The notes beneath the pieces are model-generated. The model was not told the DNA's origin and made no database searches. It saw only the letters and a program-made list of their open reading frames with translations. Made by a program: the position numbers and the translations under genes. From Methylobacter sp. (GTDB lineage Bacteria; Pseudomonadota; Gammaproteobacteria; Methylococcales; Methylomonadaceae), in contig JAPLRU010000118.1 of NCBI GenBank assembly GCA_026399025.1, positions 32,927-96,926 on the forward strand: a stretch of 64,000 nucleotides of DNA, read 5' to 3'. Shown here one piece after another: positions 56,642 through 64,000 of this stretch (position 1 is its first letter; each line of letters begins with the position of its first letter).

Positions 56642-57364
56642 TCATACCCGTGACGCCATCGGGTGTTGATCCACGGCCTTAAGTGGTAACGGCGAAGTTT
56701 TATAGTCGTCCGCAAAAGTTTCACTCGCCAATATTAAGGTATCATCATAAAAGCTGACTTTGCCCGTTGCAATATCATGATTGGCGCCAATAATGCCAAT
56801 CGCGCCGGTTTTAATCATGTCTTTTAAAATAGGGCTGCGTTCCATGATCGCATCCACTGTTCTTTTTATATTAATGACCGCCACTTTTTCCACAAACTCA
56901 TCGTTGCTTGAATTGCGGTTCTCCAGCACGGTTTTTTCACCGTAAACCGCAGGCTGTATTTTGTTTAACAGCGCGGTCAGGTTGCCCATCTCCATACAGT
57001 CGCAAGCGCCTTTTATCGCACCGCAACGGGTATGGCCCAACACCACGATAATTTTAGCGCCGGCTATTTTGCAGCCGAACTCCATGCTGCCTAAAATATC
57101 TTCATTAATAATATTACCGGCAATACGAATACTGAACACATCGCCCAAGCCTTGATCAAAAACCAGTTCAACCGAGGTGCGGGAATCGATGCAGCTTAAA
57201 ATAACCGCAAACGGATGCTGTCCGTCGGAGGTTTCATTTGCCTGTTGCAACAGGTTACGGTTTACTTTAAGGTTGTTTATGAATCTTTTATTGCCCTCTT
57301 TAAGTAAGTCCAATGCCATTGCCGGCGTAATGGACGCTTGTATTTCTTTAGTTAACGTTTTCAT
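56642..57364 (-). CDS. Beta-class carbonic anhydrase
   Basis: This 240-residue zinc enzyme interconverts CO2 and bicarbonate in the cytoplasm. The zinc ligands are Cys in ILSCIDSRTSVE, then His and Cys in VVLGHTRCGAIKGA; the SCIDSR aspartate and arginine form the active-site dyad. ATG 57364 gives MKTLTKEIQ; an upstream ATG is less likely. It precedes the SulP gene by 34 bases, probably in one transcript. It is divergent from the TctD-like gene. Confidence 0.92.
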   Translation of the reverse strand: MKTLTKEIQASITPAMALDLLKEGNKRFINNLKVNRNLLQQANETSDGQHPFAVILSCIDSRTSVELVFDQGLGDVFSIRIAGNIINEDILGSMEFGCKIAGAKIIVVLGHTRCGAIKGACDCMEMGNLTALLNKIQPAVYGEKTVLENRNSSNDEFVEKVAVINIKRTVDAIMERSPILKDMIKTGAIGIIGANHDIATGKVSFYDDTLILASETFADDYKTSPLPLKAVDQHPMASRV

Positions 57365-57477
57365 TTGTTTCCCCAATCTTGACCGCAGTTGTGAATTAAG
57401 CGGCATGCGCCGTTTATTCCGATGACCGTATCCTAGTCCTTTAACCTTTCAAAAACCTTTCGCAACTTCCTGAGTCT

Positions 57478-58152
57478 ATGAACATTTTATTAATAGAAGA
57501 CGACGCCGTTCTGGCTGACGGTTTGATACATACCTTAAGCGGCAGCGGTTATTCGGTGACCTCAGCCACCAACGGCGCTTATGCGGAACAGTTGCTGCCG
57601 GCGCAAGATTTCGATTTGATCATACTGGATTTAGGCTTGCCGGATATGGACGGCCTGGAGTTACTGCGCAAACTGCGCAGCCGCAAAATCCCGTTGCCGA
57701 TTTTAATCTTGACCGCGCGCGACGGCGTCAACGACAGGATCAACGGCATTCAACAAGGCGCGGACGACTATATGACCAAGCCCTTTGAGCTGCGCGAACT
57801 GGAAGCCCGCGTTCATGCGCTGATTCGGCGTTGTTACGGCGGCTTCAGCAACGATATTGTGATCGGCCGTTTGGCGCTGGACACCCATAATCATCAAATT
57901 TCGGTAGACGGACGGACCGTCAACCTGTCGGCGCGGGAATACGGTGTATTGGAAATCCTGCTGATTCAGGCCGGAAAAGTCGTCAGCAAGGACCGTATTG
58001 CGCAACGCTTGGCCGCGGACGGCGACGCGCTGACCGATAATGCGGTGGAAATTTACGTGCATCGCTTACGCAAACGCATCGAACCCTATGGCGCGGTGAT
58101 CAGAACGGTGCGCGGGCTCGGTTACTTGCTGGAGCGCTCTACCGATGACTAA
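57478..58152 (+). CDS. OmpR/TctD-like response regulator
   Basis: This 224-residue regulator has a receiver domain with the acidic cluster IEDD, phospho-acceptor Asp51 in LIILDLGLPDMDG, the ILTARDG threonine, and a lysine in MTKPFE near residue 101. The C-terminal winged-helix OmpR domain ends in VRGLGYLLER. It is closer to the TctD/QseB/PmrA group than to PhoB. The stop overlaps the kinase start by eight bases. It could control the adjacent porin or carbonic-anhydrase genes; the sequence does not decide. Confidence 0.88.
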   Translation: MNILLIEDDAVLADGLIHTLSGSGYSVTSATNGAYAEQLLPAQDFDLIILDLGLPDMDGLELLRKLRSRKIPLPILILTARDGVNDRINGIQQGADDYMTKPFELRELEARVHALIRRCYGGFSNDIVIGRLALDTHNHQISVDGRTVNLSAREYGVLEILLIQAGKVVSKDRIAQRLAADGDALTDNAVEIYVHRLRKRIEPYGAVIRTVRGLGYLLERSTDD

Positions 58153-59515
58153 AAAACGCAGCCTTAAAACTCAAATTCTGCTGCGCCTGGCGGTTCCGCT
58201 GATTTTTTTTATCGGCGTCGAGTCGGTGCTGTCTTATTTTGTCACCTTGCATCATGTTGACGTCGCTTACGATCGCTGGCTGCTGGATTCCGCGCGCTCC
58301 TTAACCCAAGAAATCAAAGTGCGCAAAGGCAAGGTATTTGTCGAATTGCCGCCCGCCGCGCTGGAGATTTTCAAATGGGACGAATCGGATAAAACTTATT
58401 TTAAAATCATCTCGGCGGAAAAAGGCCTGATAGCGGGCGATAAATTCGTTCCCGAGCCTTTTAACGCGGAAACCGACTGGACCCGGCCGGTTTATTTCGA
58501 TGATCAGATGTACGGCGAGCCGGTTCGGGTGGTTTCCATGCTGATAACCCCGGAAAACACCTCGGAACAGGTATTCGTCCATGTTGCGGAAACCTTAAAT
58601 AAACGGCGCAGCATGATGACGGATATTTTACTTGCCGATCTTGTGCCGCAAATGGTGCTGGTTTTACTGGCCGGCGTTTATCTGGTCATCGGCGTCAAGC
58701 GCGGCTTGCAACCCTTGCATGTATTGGCCGATGAAATTGCGCAACGCTCGTCGCGCGATTTGCGGCCCATTCCCGAGCAGCATATTTTCTTGGAAGTACG
58801 CGCGCTGACCGATACCATCAATGATCTACTGGAACGTTTGGCCTTAGCCATCGCGACCCAGCAACGCTTTATTGCCAACGCCGCCCATCAATTACGGACC
58901 CCACTGGCGGGTTTGAAGCTGCAAGTCGAACGCGCCCGGCGCGAGCAGGATGTGTCCGCGATGAAACCCGCCCTGCTGCACATCCAAGGTTGCGCCGACC
59001 GCATGTCGCATCTAACCACTCAGCTCTTAATGCTGGCCCGCTCGGAACCTGTCAATGGCGATTATGACTTGCGACCGGTGGATTTATGCAAACTCGCTAA
59101 AGAAACCTGCATGGACTGGGTGCCTAAAGCGTTACAGCGGCGGATGGAACTTAGCTTTGAAACTAAGGTTCAGTCGCTGCCGGTGCGCGGCGATGAAATT
59201 TTATTGCGGGAATTGCTGGCGAATGTGTTGGATAACGCCATTTGCTATGGTCGCGACAACGGCAATATTATCGTTAAAGTCGAACGTTTTCCGTCGCCTC
59301 GGTTGAGTATCGAAGACGACGGCGCCGGCATACCCGAAGTTGAAATGGACAAGGTGTTCGAGCGCTTTTACCGCATCCCCGGCAGCCCCGGCGACGGTTG
59401 CGGATTGGGCTTGGCTATCGTCAAGGAAATCGCCGATTTGCATCAAGCCAAGCTTCAGTTAAGCCGCGTCAATGAGGCGGGCGGCACTCGCGTTGATCTG
59501 ATCTTTAAGCAATAA
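58145..59515 (+). CDS. TctE-like sensor histidine kinase
   Basis: This 456-residue inner-membrane kinase has two spans (about 15-37 and 158-180) around a periplasmic domain with the TctE-like YDRWLLDSARSLTQEIKVR and LPPAALEIFK. A HAMP-like linker precedes the dimer domain with the phospho-histidine in ANAAHQLRTPLAGLKLQ near residue 248. The ATP-binding boxes are LLANVLDNAICYG, IEDDGAGIP and GCGLGLAIVKEIADLHQA. It starts at ATG 58145, inside the regulator's last codons. TctE senses tricarboxylates in other species; the ligand here is unknown. Confidence 0.87.
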   Translation: MTKKRSLKTQILLRLAVPLIFFIGVESVLSYFVTLHHVDVAYDRWLLDSARSLTQEIKVRKGKVFVELPPAALEIFKWDESDKTYFKIISAEKGLIAGDKFVPEPFNAETDWTRPVYFDDQMYGEPVRVVSMLITPENTSEQVFVHVAETLNKRRSMMTDILLADLVPQMVLVLLAGVYLVIGVKRGLQPLHVLADEIAQRSSRDLRPIPEQHIFLEVRALTDTINDLLERLALAIATQQRFIANAAHQLRTPLAGLKLQVERARREQDVSAMKPALLHIQGCADRMSHLTTQLLMLARSEPVNGDYDLRPVDLCKLAKETCMDWVPKALQRRMELSFETKVQSLPVRGDEILLRELLANVLDNAICYGRDNGNIIVKVERFPSPRLSIEDDGAGIPEVEMDKVFERFYRIPGSPGDGCGLGLAIVKEIADLHQAKLQLSRVNEAGGTRVDLIFKQ

Positions 59516-59695
59516 GCCGGTTGGCTTTATCCTCCGGGCAATGGGGGCCGTTGAAAAACAATAGATCACCGTAATTCAGTCGACCGCACTTTTTGTTGCT
59601 AAAAAAATACAAACAAGCTATTGATTTTTTATTAAAAGCCACAACAAAGAATCAGATTTTTTGTAAATAGGCAACGAAATTGCCGATGTGTTGCG

Positions 59696-59739
59696 TTGTC
59701 ATAAAACTGTAATAAATTTGTCATTAAGCTGTCATCTTG
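59696..59739 (+). promoter_or_regulatory. Tandem Pho-box-like repeats upstream of the porin
   Basis: Four contiguous 11-base units, TTGTCATAAAA, CTGTAATAAAT, TTGTCATTAAG and CTGTCATCTTG, match the PhoB recognition half-site (CTGTCAT followed by an AT-rich spacer). A possible -10, CATATT, lies at 59744-59749. This suggests phosphate-starvation control of the porin gene. The remaining part of 59516-59787 is AT-rich with no gene. Confidence 0.75.
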
Positions 59740-59787
59740 CTTCCATATTCTTGCTCAAACTTTTTGATAACAACCAAGAGCTAGAAC

Positions 59788-61431
59788 ATGAAAATATCTA
59801 AACTGACATTGGCAATCGCTACCGTTTTAGGTGCGAGCGCGACTTCCGGCGCTTTTGCGATGGATCTTTACGTTGATACCAAAACTAAGCAGATTTATGC
59901 CGAGCCGGGTCGCGGCCGCGAGCTTATGGGGTCATTCGAAAGAGTTCAGGATGCTCCTGCAAAAGCAGCAGAAAAATCAGACAAAGCCGAAATTGCGGCT
60001 ATTCGCGAAGACTTGGCCTTAAAAAATAATGAAATTAAAGCGTTGCAGGAACATGCCGCAGAAGCCTCAAGCCCTGAATCGGTTCATGTTAAGCTTGATG
60101 ACGGTATACATTTTGCGACTAAAAACGGCAATTTTACCGCGGGCATAAACGGACGTTTGCAAGTGGATTCACAGAGCAACGTTAACCAGCAATTCGCCAG
60201 CCCCTATTTGGCCGGAACAGCGCCGACATTGCCTTCAGAATTAAACGACGGCGCAACTCTTCGCCGCGCTCGTTTAGGTATTGAAGGCACCTTTTTCAAA
60301 AATACCGGCTATAAGTTCGAGTATGATTTCGCTAGAGGCAATGGTACGACAGCCAGCGGAATTACCGATGCTTACGTGAGTCATAATTTTTCCAAACCGT
60401 TCCAGGTTAAGTTTGGTGCGTTTAAAGAACCGTTCAGTTTAGAAGAAGCAACCAGTAACCGATACATCACGTTCATTGAACGTAACATGGCAACCAACAC
60501 CTTCGTCGACAACTTGAATACTTATAAAGTCGGGGCCGGCGCCAGCTACTCTGCCGAGCGCTGGCAAGCCGCCACTTCATTACAAACCGAAGGCGTCGGC
60601 GCTTACAGCAATGCCTATGGCACAGGCGCAAGCGCAAGCGCAACTAATGCTCAAGGTGGCGTCAATCGTAATGGCGGCGGTGGCGATACCAGTTGGGAAG
60701 TCAATGCTCGGGTGACGGGTATGCCGTGGATGGAAAGTAAAACAAAGTTCCTGCATGTAGGTACTTCGGGGTCATACATCAACATCAACAACAATTACAA
60801 CTCTCTAGGTGGGTTTAACAATGGCGGCATTATTTTCGCCAACGGTATTGGCAACAACGTAGACCGAAGCGCTATATTAAATACCGGCAATTTAACTCAA
60901 GGCGCCAAGAACGCCGCCGGTACATTTCAAGCAAATCACCTTACCCGATACGGCGCGGAATCCGCTCTGGTTTATGGGCCGTTTTCAGCGCAAGGCGAAT
61001 ATATTGCAACGAATGTTTCAGGTACCGGCTACGGGAATGGAGCGACTTTGGACGGTTACTACGGTTATATGACTTATTTTTTGACCGGCGAATCGCGTGC
61101 TTATAAGTCTAAAACCGGCGCTTGGGATCGTATCAAACCCAGTCGTAACTTTGATATGAAGGGCGGATGGGGCGCGTGGGAAATTGCCACAGGTTTTGAT
61201 GCTATTAATCTGAATGACGGCCCCGTTAAAGGTGGAAGAGCCAAAACCGCCAAACTGGGCATTAACTGGTATCCTAATTCGCATGTTCGCGTCATGGCTA
61301 ACTATGTTCATGCTTTGGATATTAATACCAGTGCAAACCAAAGTGTCATTGGCGCTGCGGAAAATACTAGCCGAGCCTTTAATAAGGCCGATTTGGACAT
61401 AATCGAAACACGTGTTCAACTCGATTGGTAA
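59788..61431 (+). CDS. OprP/OprO-like (phosphate-selective) outer-membrane porin
   Basis: This 547-residue protein has a Sec signal (KLTLAIATVLGASATSGAFA, cleaved near residue 24). A short coiled-coil-like stretch, AAIREDLALKNNEIKALQEH, lies near residues 71-90. The beta-barrel begins at GNFTAGINGRLQVD, and GATLRRARLGIEGTFFKN near residue 155 is characteristic of the OprO/OprP family. It ends with aromatic residues, IETRVQLDW, as outer-membrane porins do. A glycine/asparagine-rich middle (about 280-300 and 325-350) probably forms loops. The upstream Pho-box repeats support a phosphate role. The two-component genes just before it are not PhoBR by sequence. Confidence 0.86.
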   Translation: MKISKLTLAIATVLGASATSGAFAMDLYVDTKTKQIYAEPGRGRELMGSFERVQDAPAKAAEKSDKAEIAAIREDLALKNNEIKALQEHAAEASSPESVHVKLDDGIHFATKNGNFTAGINGRLQVDSQSNVNQQFASPYLAGTAPTLPSELNDGATLRRARLGIEGTFFKNTGYKFEYDFARGNGTTASGITDAYVSHNFSKPFQVKFGAFKEPFSLEEATSNRYITFIERNMATNTFVDNLNTYKVGAGASYSAERWQAATSLQTEGVGAYSNAYGTGASASATNAQGGVNRNGGGGDTSWEVNARVTGMPWMESKTKFLHVGTSGSYININNNYNSLGGFNNGGIIFANGIGNNVDRSAILNTGNLTQGAKNAAGTFQANHLTRYGAESALVYGPFSAQGEYIATNVSGTGYGNGATLDGYYGYMTYFLTGESRAYKSKTGAWDRIKPSRNFDMKGGWGAWEIATGFDAINLNDGPVKGGRAKTAKLGINWYPNSHVRVMANYVHALDINTSANQSVIGAAENTSRAFNKADLDIIETRVQLDW

Positions 61432-61495
61432 AAAGCACATAAAGTTCGCCGACTTAAAACCAAGCTGACAAACCTAAAAGTCGGCAATAGCCAAT

Positions 61496-61531
61496 AAAAA
61501 GCCGCGCCGGAAAATTCAGCGCGGCTTTTTT
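61496..61531. terminator. Intrinsic terminator after the porin gene
   Basis: GCCGCGC (61501-61507) pairs with GCGCGGC (61519-61525), flanked by five A and followed by six T. It ends the porin transcript on the plus strand, and may also serve moaE on the other strand. Confidence 0.9.
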
Positions 61532-61597
61532 ATGCGGAAAATTAATACTGAACGGAAATTTTCAAGAAGTTACTCACGGATTCTAAGCTTGCCGGAA

Positions 61598-62047
61598 TTA
61601 ATAGCCGCCAGTGTTTTTTACCAGCCAACGCTCGGCTTCGGATTTTAACAACTCTTTTTTCCAGAACGGCGCTCTCGACTTTAACGCTTCCATGATATAT
61701 CGGCTCGCGTCAAACGCAGCGGCGCGGTGCGCGGTCCAGACCGCCACCAGTACAATCGGCTCATTGGGCAGAATGTCACCGACCCGGTGCATGACTAAGG
61801 CGTCGATAACCGGCCAGTGTTGAAAGGCTTTGGCAACGATTTTTTCCAACTGTTTTTCGGTCATGCCGGGATAGTGTTCCAAGGTCATCCCTTTAACATC
61901 GTCGCCTTCATTGAAATCGCGCATGGTACCGATAAAAATGCTTGTTGCGCCGAATTTACCGCTCATGTCTTGTGCGGATTGTTGATATGCCTGAAGTGCC
62001 TGCCAAGGATCGAAAACTTCGGGGCAAATTGTTATTTGCATGGTCAA
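61598..62047 (-). CDS. moaE: Molybdopterin synthase catalytic subunit MoaE
   Basis: It inserts the dithiolene sulfurs into precursor Z, with MoaD as sulfur carrier, in molybdenum cofactor synthesis. The 149-residue protein has FIGTMRDFNEGDDVKGMTLE near residue 37 and HRVGDILPNEPIVLVAVWTAHRAAAFD near residue 85 (split as HRVGDILPNEPI and VLVAVWTAHRAAAF), with KSRAPFWKKE near residue 126. The overlap with moaD's stop is four bases, so they are coupled. Confidence 0.93.
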   Translation of the reverse strand: MTMQITICPEVFDPWQALQAYQQSAQDMSGKFGATSIFIGTMRDFNEGDDVKGMTLEHYPGMTEKQLEKIVAKAFQHWPVIDALVMHRVGDILPNEPIVLVAVWTAHRAAAFDASRYIMEALKSRAPFWKKELLKSEAERWLVKNTGGY

Positions 62048-62283
62048 CCCCCGGTCACCGGCGGAAAAAATGCCACTTCATCGCCGTCCTTAACGGCGCT
62101 GTTCAAGTCGACATAGTCCATGTTCACCGCCGCCAAGCAATTATTCGGCAATGCTTTATTCGGATTGGCGCACCGCCATACGTCGCCCACCGTAGCCAAA
62201 TCGACACAATCCAGCCGGTCTTCCGAACGGCCGATGCTTTCTTTCAAGCCGGCAAAATAGCGTACTTTAATTGACATAATCAT
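62044..62283 (-). CDS. moaD: Molybdopterin synthase sulfur carrier subunit MoaD
   Basis: This ubiquitin-like small protein is activated by adenylation and thiocarboxylation at its C-terminal Gly-Gly. It is 79 residues and ends in DGDEVAFFPPVTGG, as required. The start may be ATG 62283 or ATG 62277 (MSIKVRYFAGLKE). moaE lies downstream. moaC is divergent, 126 bases away; the gap has a small GC-rich hairpin but no gene. Confidence 0.92.
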   Translation of the reverse strand: MIMSIKVRYFAGLKESIGRSEDRLDCVDLATVGDVWRCANPNKALPNNCLAAVNMDYVDLNSAVKDGDEVAFFPPVTGG

Positions 62284-62409
62284 TCACTCAGTGACAAAAA
62301 TAAAACCGCCGCAAGCTGCATATAGCGGCGACTGCCTGCCTTTTTAGTTTTCTTAAGCCGCAGTTGTTATAATAAAACGCCTGCCCCTTGACCGATGATT
62401 TTACCGAAA

Positions 62410-62895
62410 ATGACTGCATTAACCCACTTTAATCAATCCGGCGAAGCCCATATGGTTGATGTCGGCGACAAAGCGATAACCCAGCGCACGGCTGTCACTG
62501 AAGGCTACATCGAAATGCAGGCGTCTACGCTTAAATTGATCATAGATGGCGGACACCAAAAAGGCGACGTACTGGGCATAGCAAGAATAGCCGGCATCAT
62601 GGCCAGCAAAAAAACGGCGGAACTGATTCCTCTTTGCCATCCGTTGCCGCTGACGCACGTAGAAATCCAGCTGAACGCGGAAGTCGAGCGCAATCGGATA
62701 CGCTGCCAAACCACGGTAAAAACCAACGGCCAAACCGGCGTGGAAATGGAAGCGTTAAATGCGACGCAGATTGCCTTACTCACGATTTACGATATGTGCA
62801 AAGCCGTCGATAGAGGCATGGTTATCCAGTCAGTCCGATTGCTGGAAAAAGAAGGCGGCAAATCGGGGCATTGGCAACACAATGCGGCAAGTTGA
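62410..62895 (+). CDS. moaC: Cyclic pyranopterin monophosphate synthase MoaC
   Basis: With MoaA it converts GTP to cyclic pyranopterin monophosphate, the first step of molybdenum cofactor synthesis. The 161-residue protein starts [20 protein letters not shown], the typical N-terminus, at ATG 62410 (ATG 62395 is five codons earlier). [32 protein letters not shown] and the C-terminal [11 protein letters not shown] are the family motifs. moaA is not in the window. Confidence 0.95.
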   Translation: MTALTHFNQSGEAHMVDVGDKAITQRTAVTEGYIEMQASTLKLIIDGGHQKGDVLGIARIAGIMASKKTAELIPLCHPLPLTHVEIQLNAEVERNRIRCQTTVKTNGQTGVEMEALNATQIALLTIYDMCKAVDRGMVIQSVRLLEKEGGKSGHWQHNAAS

Positions 62896-63022
62896 TTCAA
62901 CAATTGACATATAACTCTCTTATTATTTTGCCGCGTAACTCAAGCCATTCCATTAAACTTATATTTTCAACGATGTGCCTACCGACGGTGTGGCGCTATT
63001 TAGAATAACAACAGAGATAATT

Positions 63023-64000
63023 ATGCCGATTACATTAAAAGAACTTGCCGATTTTTGCGGTGCGCGGATTGAAGGCGGCGATCTATCCGCGACCATTCAT
63101 TCAGCGGCAGAGATTACATCCGCACATCAGGGTCAAGTCACGCAGCTGACCAACAGCCGCTATACTCGGTATATCAAGGATTCGACAGCTTCCGCCTGTT
63201 TTATTGCGGAAGGTTTCGGTGTGGAGCGCATCCCTGAAAGCATGTCGCTGTTAGTCTGCGCCGACCCGGAGATCGGCTTTATCAAAGCGGTCGAGTTACT
63301 GCATCCCGCCAGAGTTTATACCCGGCATATTGCGCCGCAGGCAGTGCTTGAAGCCAATGTGGTGCTGGGCGATGAGCTGTATATCGGGCCTTATGCGGTC
63401 ATCGGCGAAAACTCAAGCATAGGCGATCACAGCAAAATACATGCAGGCGCGTATCTCGGCAGCAATGTAAAAATAGGCAAAAACTGCCATATCTACCCTT
63501 ATGCGGTTATTTATGACGGCGTGGTCGTAGGCGACAATGTGATTATTCATTCGGGAGCCATCATCGGAGCCGACGGTTTCGGTTACAAATTCAGGAATGG
63601 CGGCCATGTGAAAGTTCCTCAAGTCGGCAATGTGGTGATTGAAGACAATGTCGAAATCGGTGCCAATACCTGTATAGACCGGGGCGCATTGGGCAGCACC
63701 TTAATAGGAGCCGGCAGCAAAATCGATAATCTGGTGCAGATCGGACACAACAACAAGGTCGGCAAAAACGTCATTATGTGCGGTTTAACCGGTGTGTCCG
63801 GTTCTTGCACGATTGAAGATTATGCGATTTTGGCCGGAAGTTCGGGGATTGCCGATCATGTAACGATCGGTCGCGGTGCCGTAGTCATGGCGCGCTCCGG
63901 GGTCGCGGGCGATGTCGAAGCGGGAGCGCACGTTTTCGGCAGTCCGGCTAAAGATAAGAAAACGGCTTATAAGGAACAAATTGCGCTCAGCAAATTGCCT
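63023..64000 (+). CDS. UDP-3-O-acylglucosamine N-acyltransferase LpxD-like (truncated by the window edge)
   Basis: The frame is open from ATG 63023 to the window end, 326 codons without a stop. The N-terminal uridine-binding domain ([19 protein letters not shown], about 1-100) precedes a left-handed beta-helix of hexapeptide repeats. The helix includes [20 protein letters not shown] near residue 188 and [10 protein letters not shown] near residue 214. The lpxD catalytic histidine is likely in [12 protein letters not shown] near residue 236. LpxD adds the second acyl chain in lipid A synthesis. Its motifs differ in places from typical LpxD (IGHNNKVG instead of IAHNVxIG), and bamA, fabZ and lpxA are not adjacent. 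It may be a second, paralogous copy. Confidence 0.8.
   Translation, partial: MPITLKELADFCGARIEGGDLSATIHSAAEITSAHQGQVTQLTNSRYTRYIKDSTASACFIAEGFGVERIPESMSLLVCADPEIGFIKAVELLHPARVYTRHIAPQAVLEANVVLGDELYIGPYAVIGENSSIGDHSKIHAGAYLGSNVKIGKNCHIYPYAVIYDGVVVGDNVIIHSGAIIGADGFGYKFRNGGHVKVPQVGNVVIEDNVEIGANTCIDRGALGSTLIGAGSKIDNLVQIGHNNKVGKNVIMCGLTGVSGSCTIEDYAILAGSSGIADHVTIGRGAVVMARSGVAGDVEAGAHVFGSPAKDKKTAYKEQIALSKLP

Noticed and set aside
57478-58152. The response regulator as PhoB because of the Pho boxes near the porin
   Set aside because: The protein and its kinase resemble TctD/TctE more than PhoB/PhoR: the kinase has a large periplasmic domain and the TctE-type LPPAALEIF segment.

Overview
This window is a stretch of a gammaproteobacterial chromosome. 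The evidence is the gene content and protein style: queF, psd, a FolM-like reductase, folK/folB, plsY, dcd, apbC, metG, a soluble RnfB-type ferredoxin, an atpIBEFHAGDC operon followed by glmU-glmS, gltA, moaCDE and lpxD. The style and repeat families resemble Methylococcales (type I methanotrophs), but no methane-oxidation gene lies in the window, so that placement is inference only. No rRNA, tRNA or CRISPR array was seen.

Layout. 1-9.2 kb: housekeeping genes. metG here is split by an in-frame TAG at codon 412. 9.5-14.8 kb: a tight five-gene nucleotide-sugar/glycan operon (GT-B glycosyltransferase, NeuD/PglD-like acyltransferase, BKACE/DUF849 enzyme, DegT aminotransferase, stand-alone ArnA-type UDP-glucuronate decarboxylase). 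15.2-16.4 kb: a solitary AAA ATPase. 16.7-26.8 kb: an inorganic-carbon (DAB-type) operon with a long DabA (DUF2309) and four NuoL/NuoM-like membrane subunits. It is interrupted after dabA by a 435-bp mobile unit made only of a DUF559 nuclease gene between perfect 38-bp inverted repeats. 26.9-31.3 kb: alkB, a DUF2058 gene, glmS and glmU. 31.4-38.3 kb: the ATP synthase operon with a near-consensus promoter. 38.5-51.3 kb: a large ATP-grasp / alpha-E / transglutaminase cluster. It carries a split pair on the minus strand, a fused version on the plus strand, two transglutaminase-like proteases and a divergent two-VOC-domain (HPPD-like) protein, with gltA inside it. 51.3-57.4 kb: transporters (SDF symporter, POT peptide transporter) and a SulP transporter beside a beta-carbonic anhydrase. 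57.5-61.4 kb: a TctD/TctE-like two-component system and an OprP/O-like porin preceded by tandem Pho-box repeats. 61.6-64 kb: moaE-moaD, moaC and an incomplete lpxD-like gene.

How the parts work together. The window has two independent routes that could raise cytoplasmic bicarbonate: the DAB-type complex and the SulP/carbonic-anhydrase pair. The glycan operon looks able to make a UDP-linked 4-amino-4-deoxy-pentose and then acylate and transfer it. It lacks the formyltransferase of canonical ArnA and adds a beta-keto-acid cleavage enzyme. The ATP-grasp/alpha-E/transglutaminase cluster has the parts of a peptide-bond-forming and peptide-cleaving system of unknown product. Small palindromic elements recur. 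One family is a hairpin followed by a GGTTGGGTGAGGGG-like tail, at 129, 21525, 21922 and 52678. Another is CCACGAAGACACGAAG-type, at 4275, 5022, 14886 and 42581.
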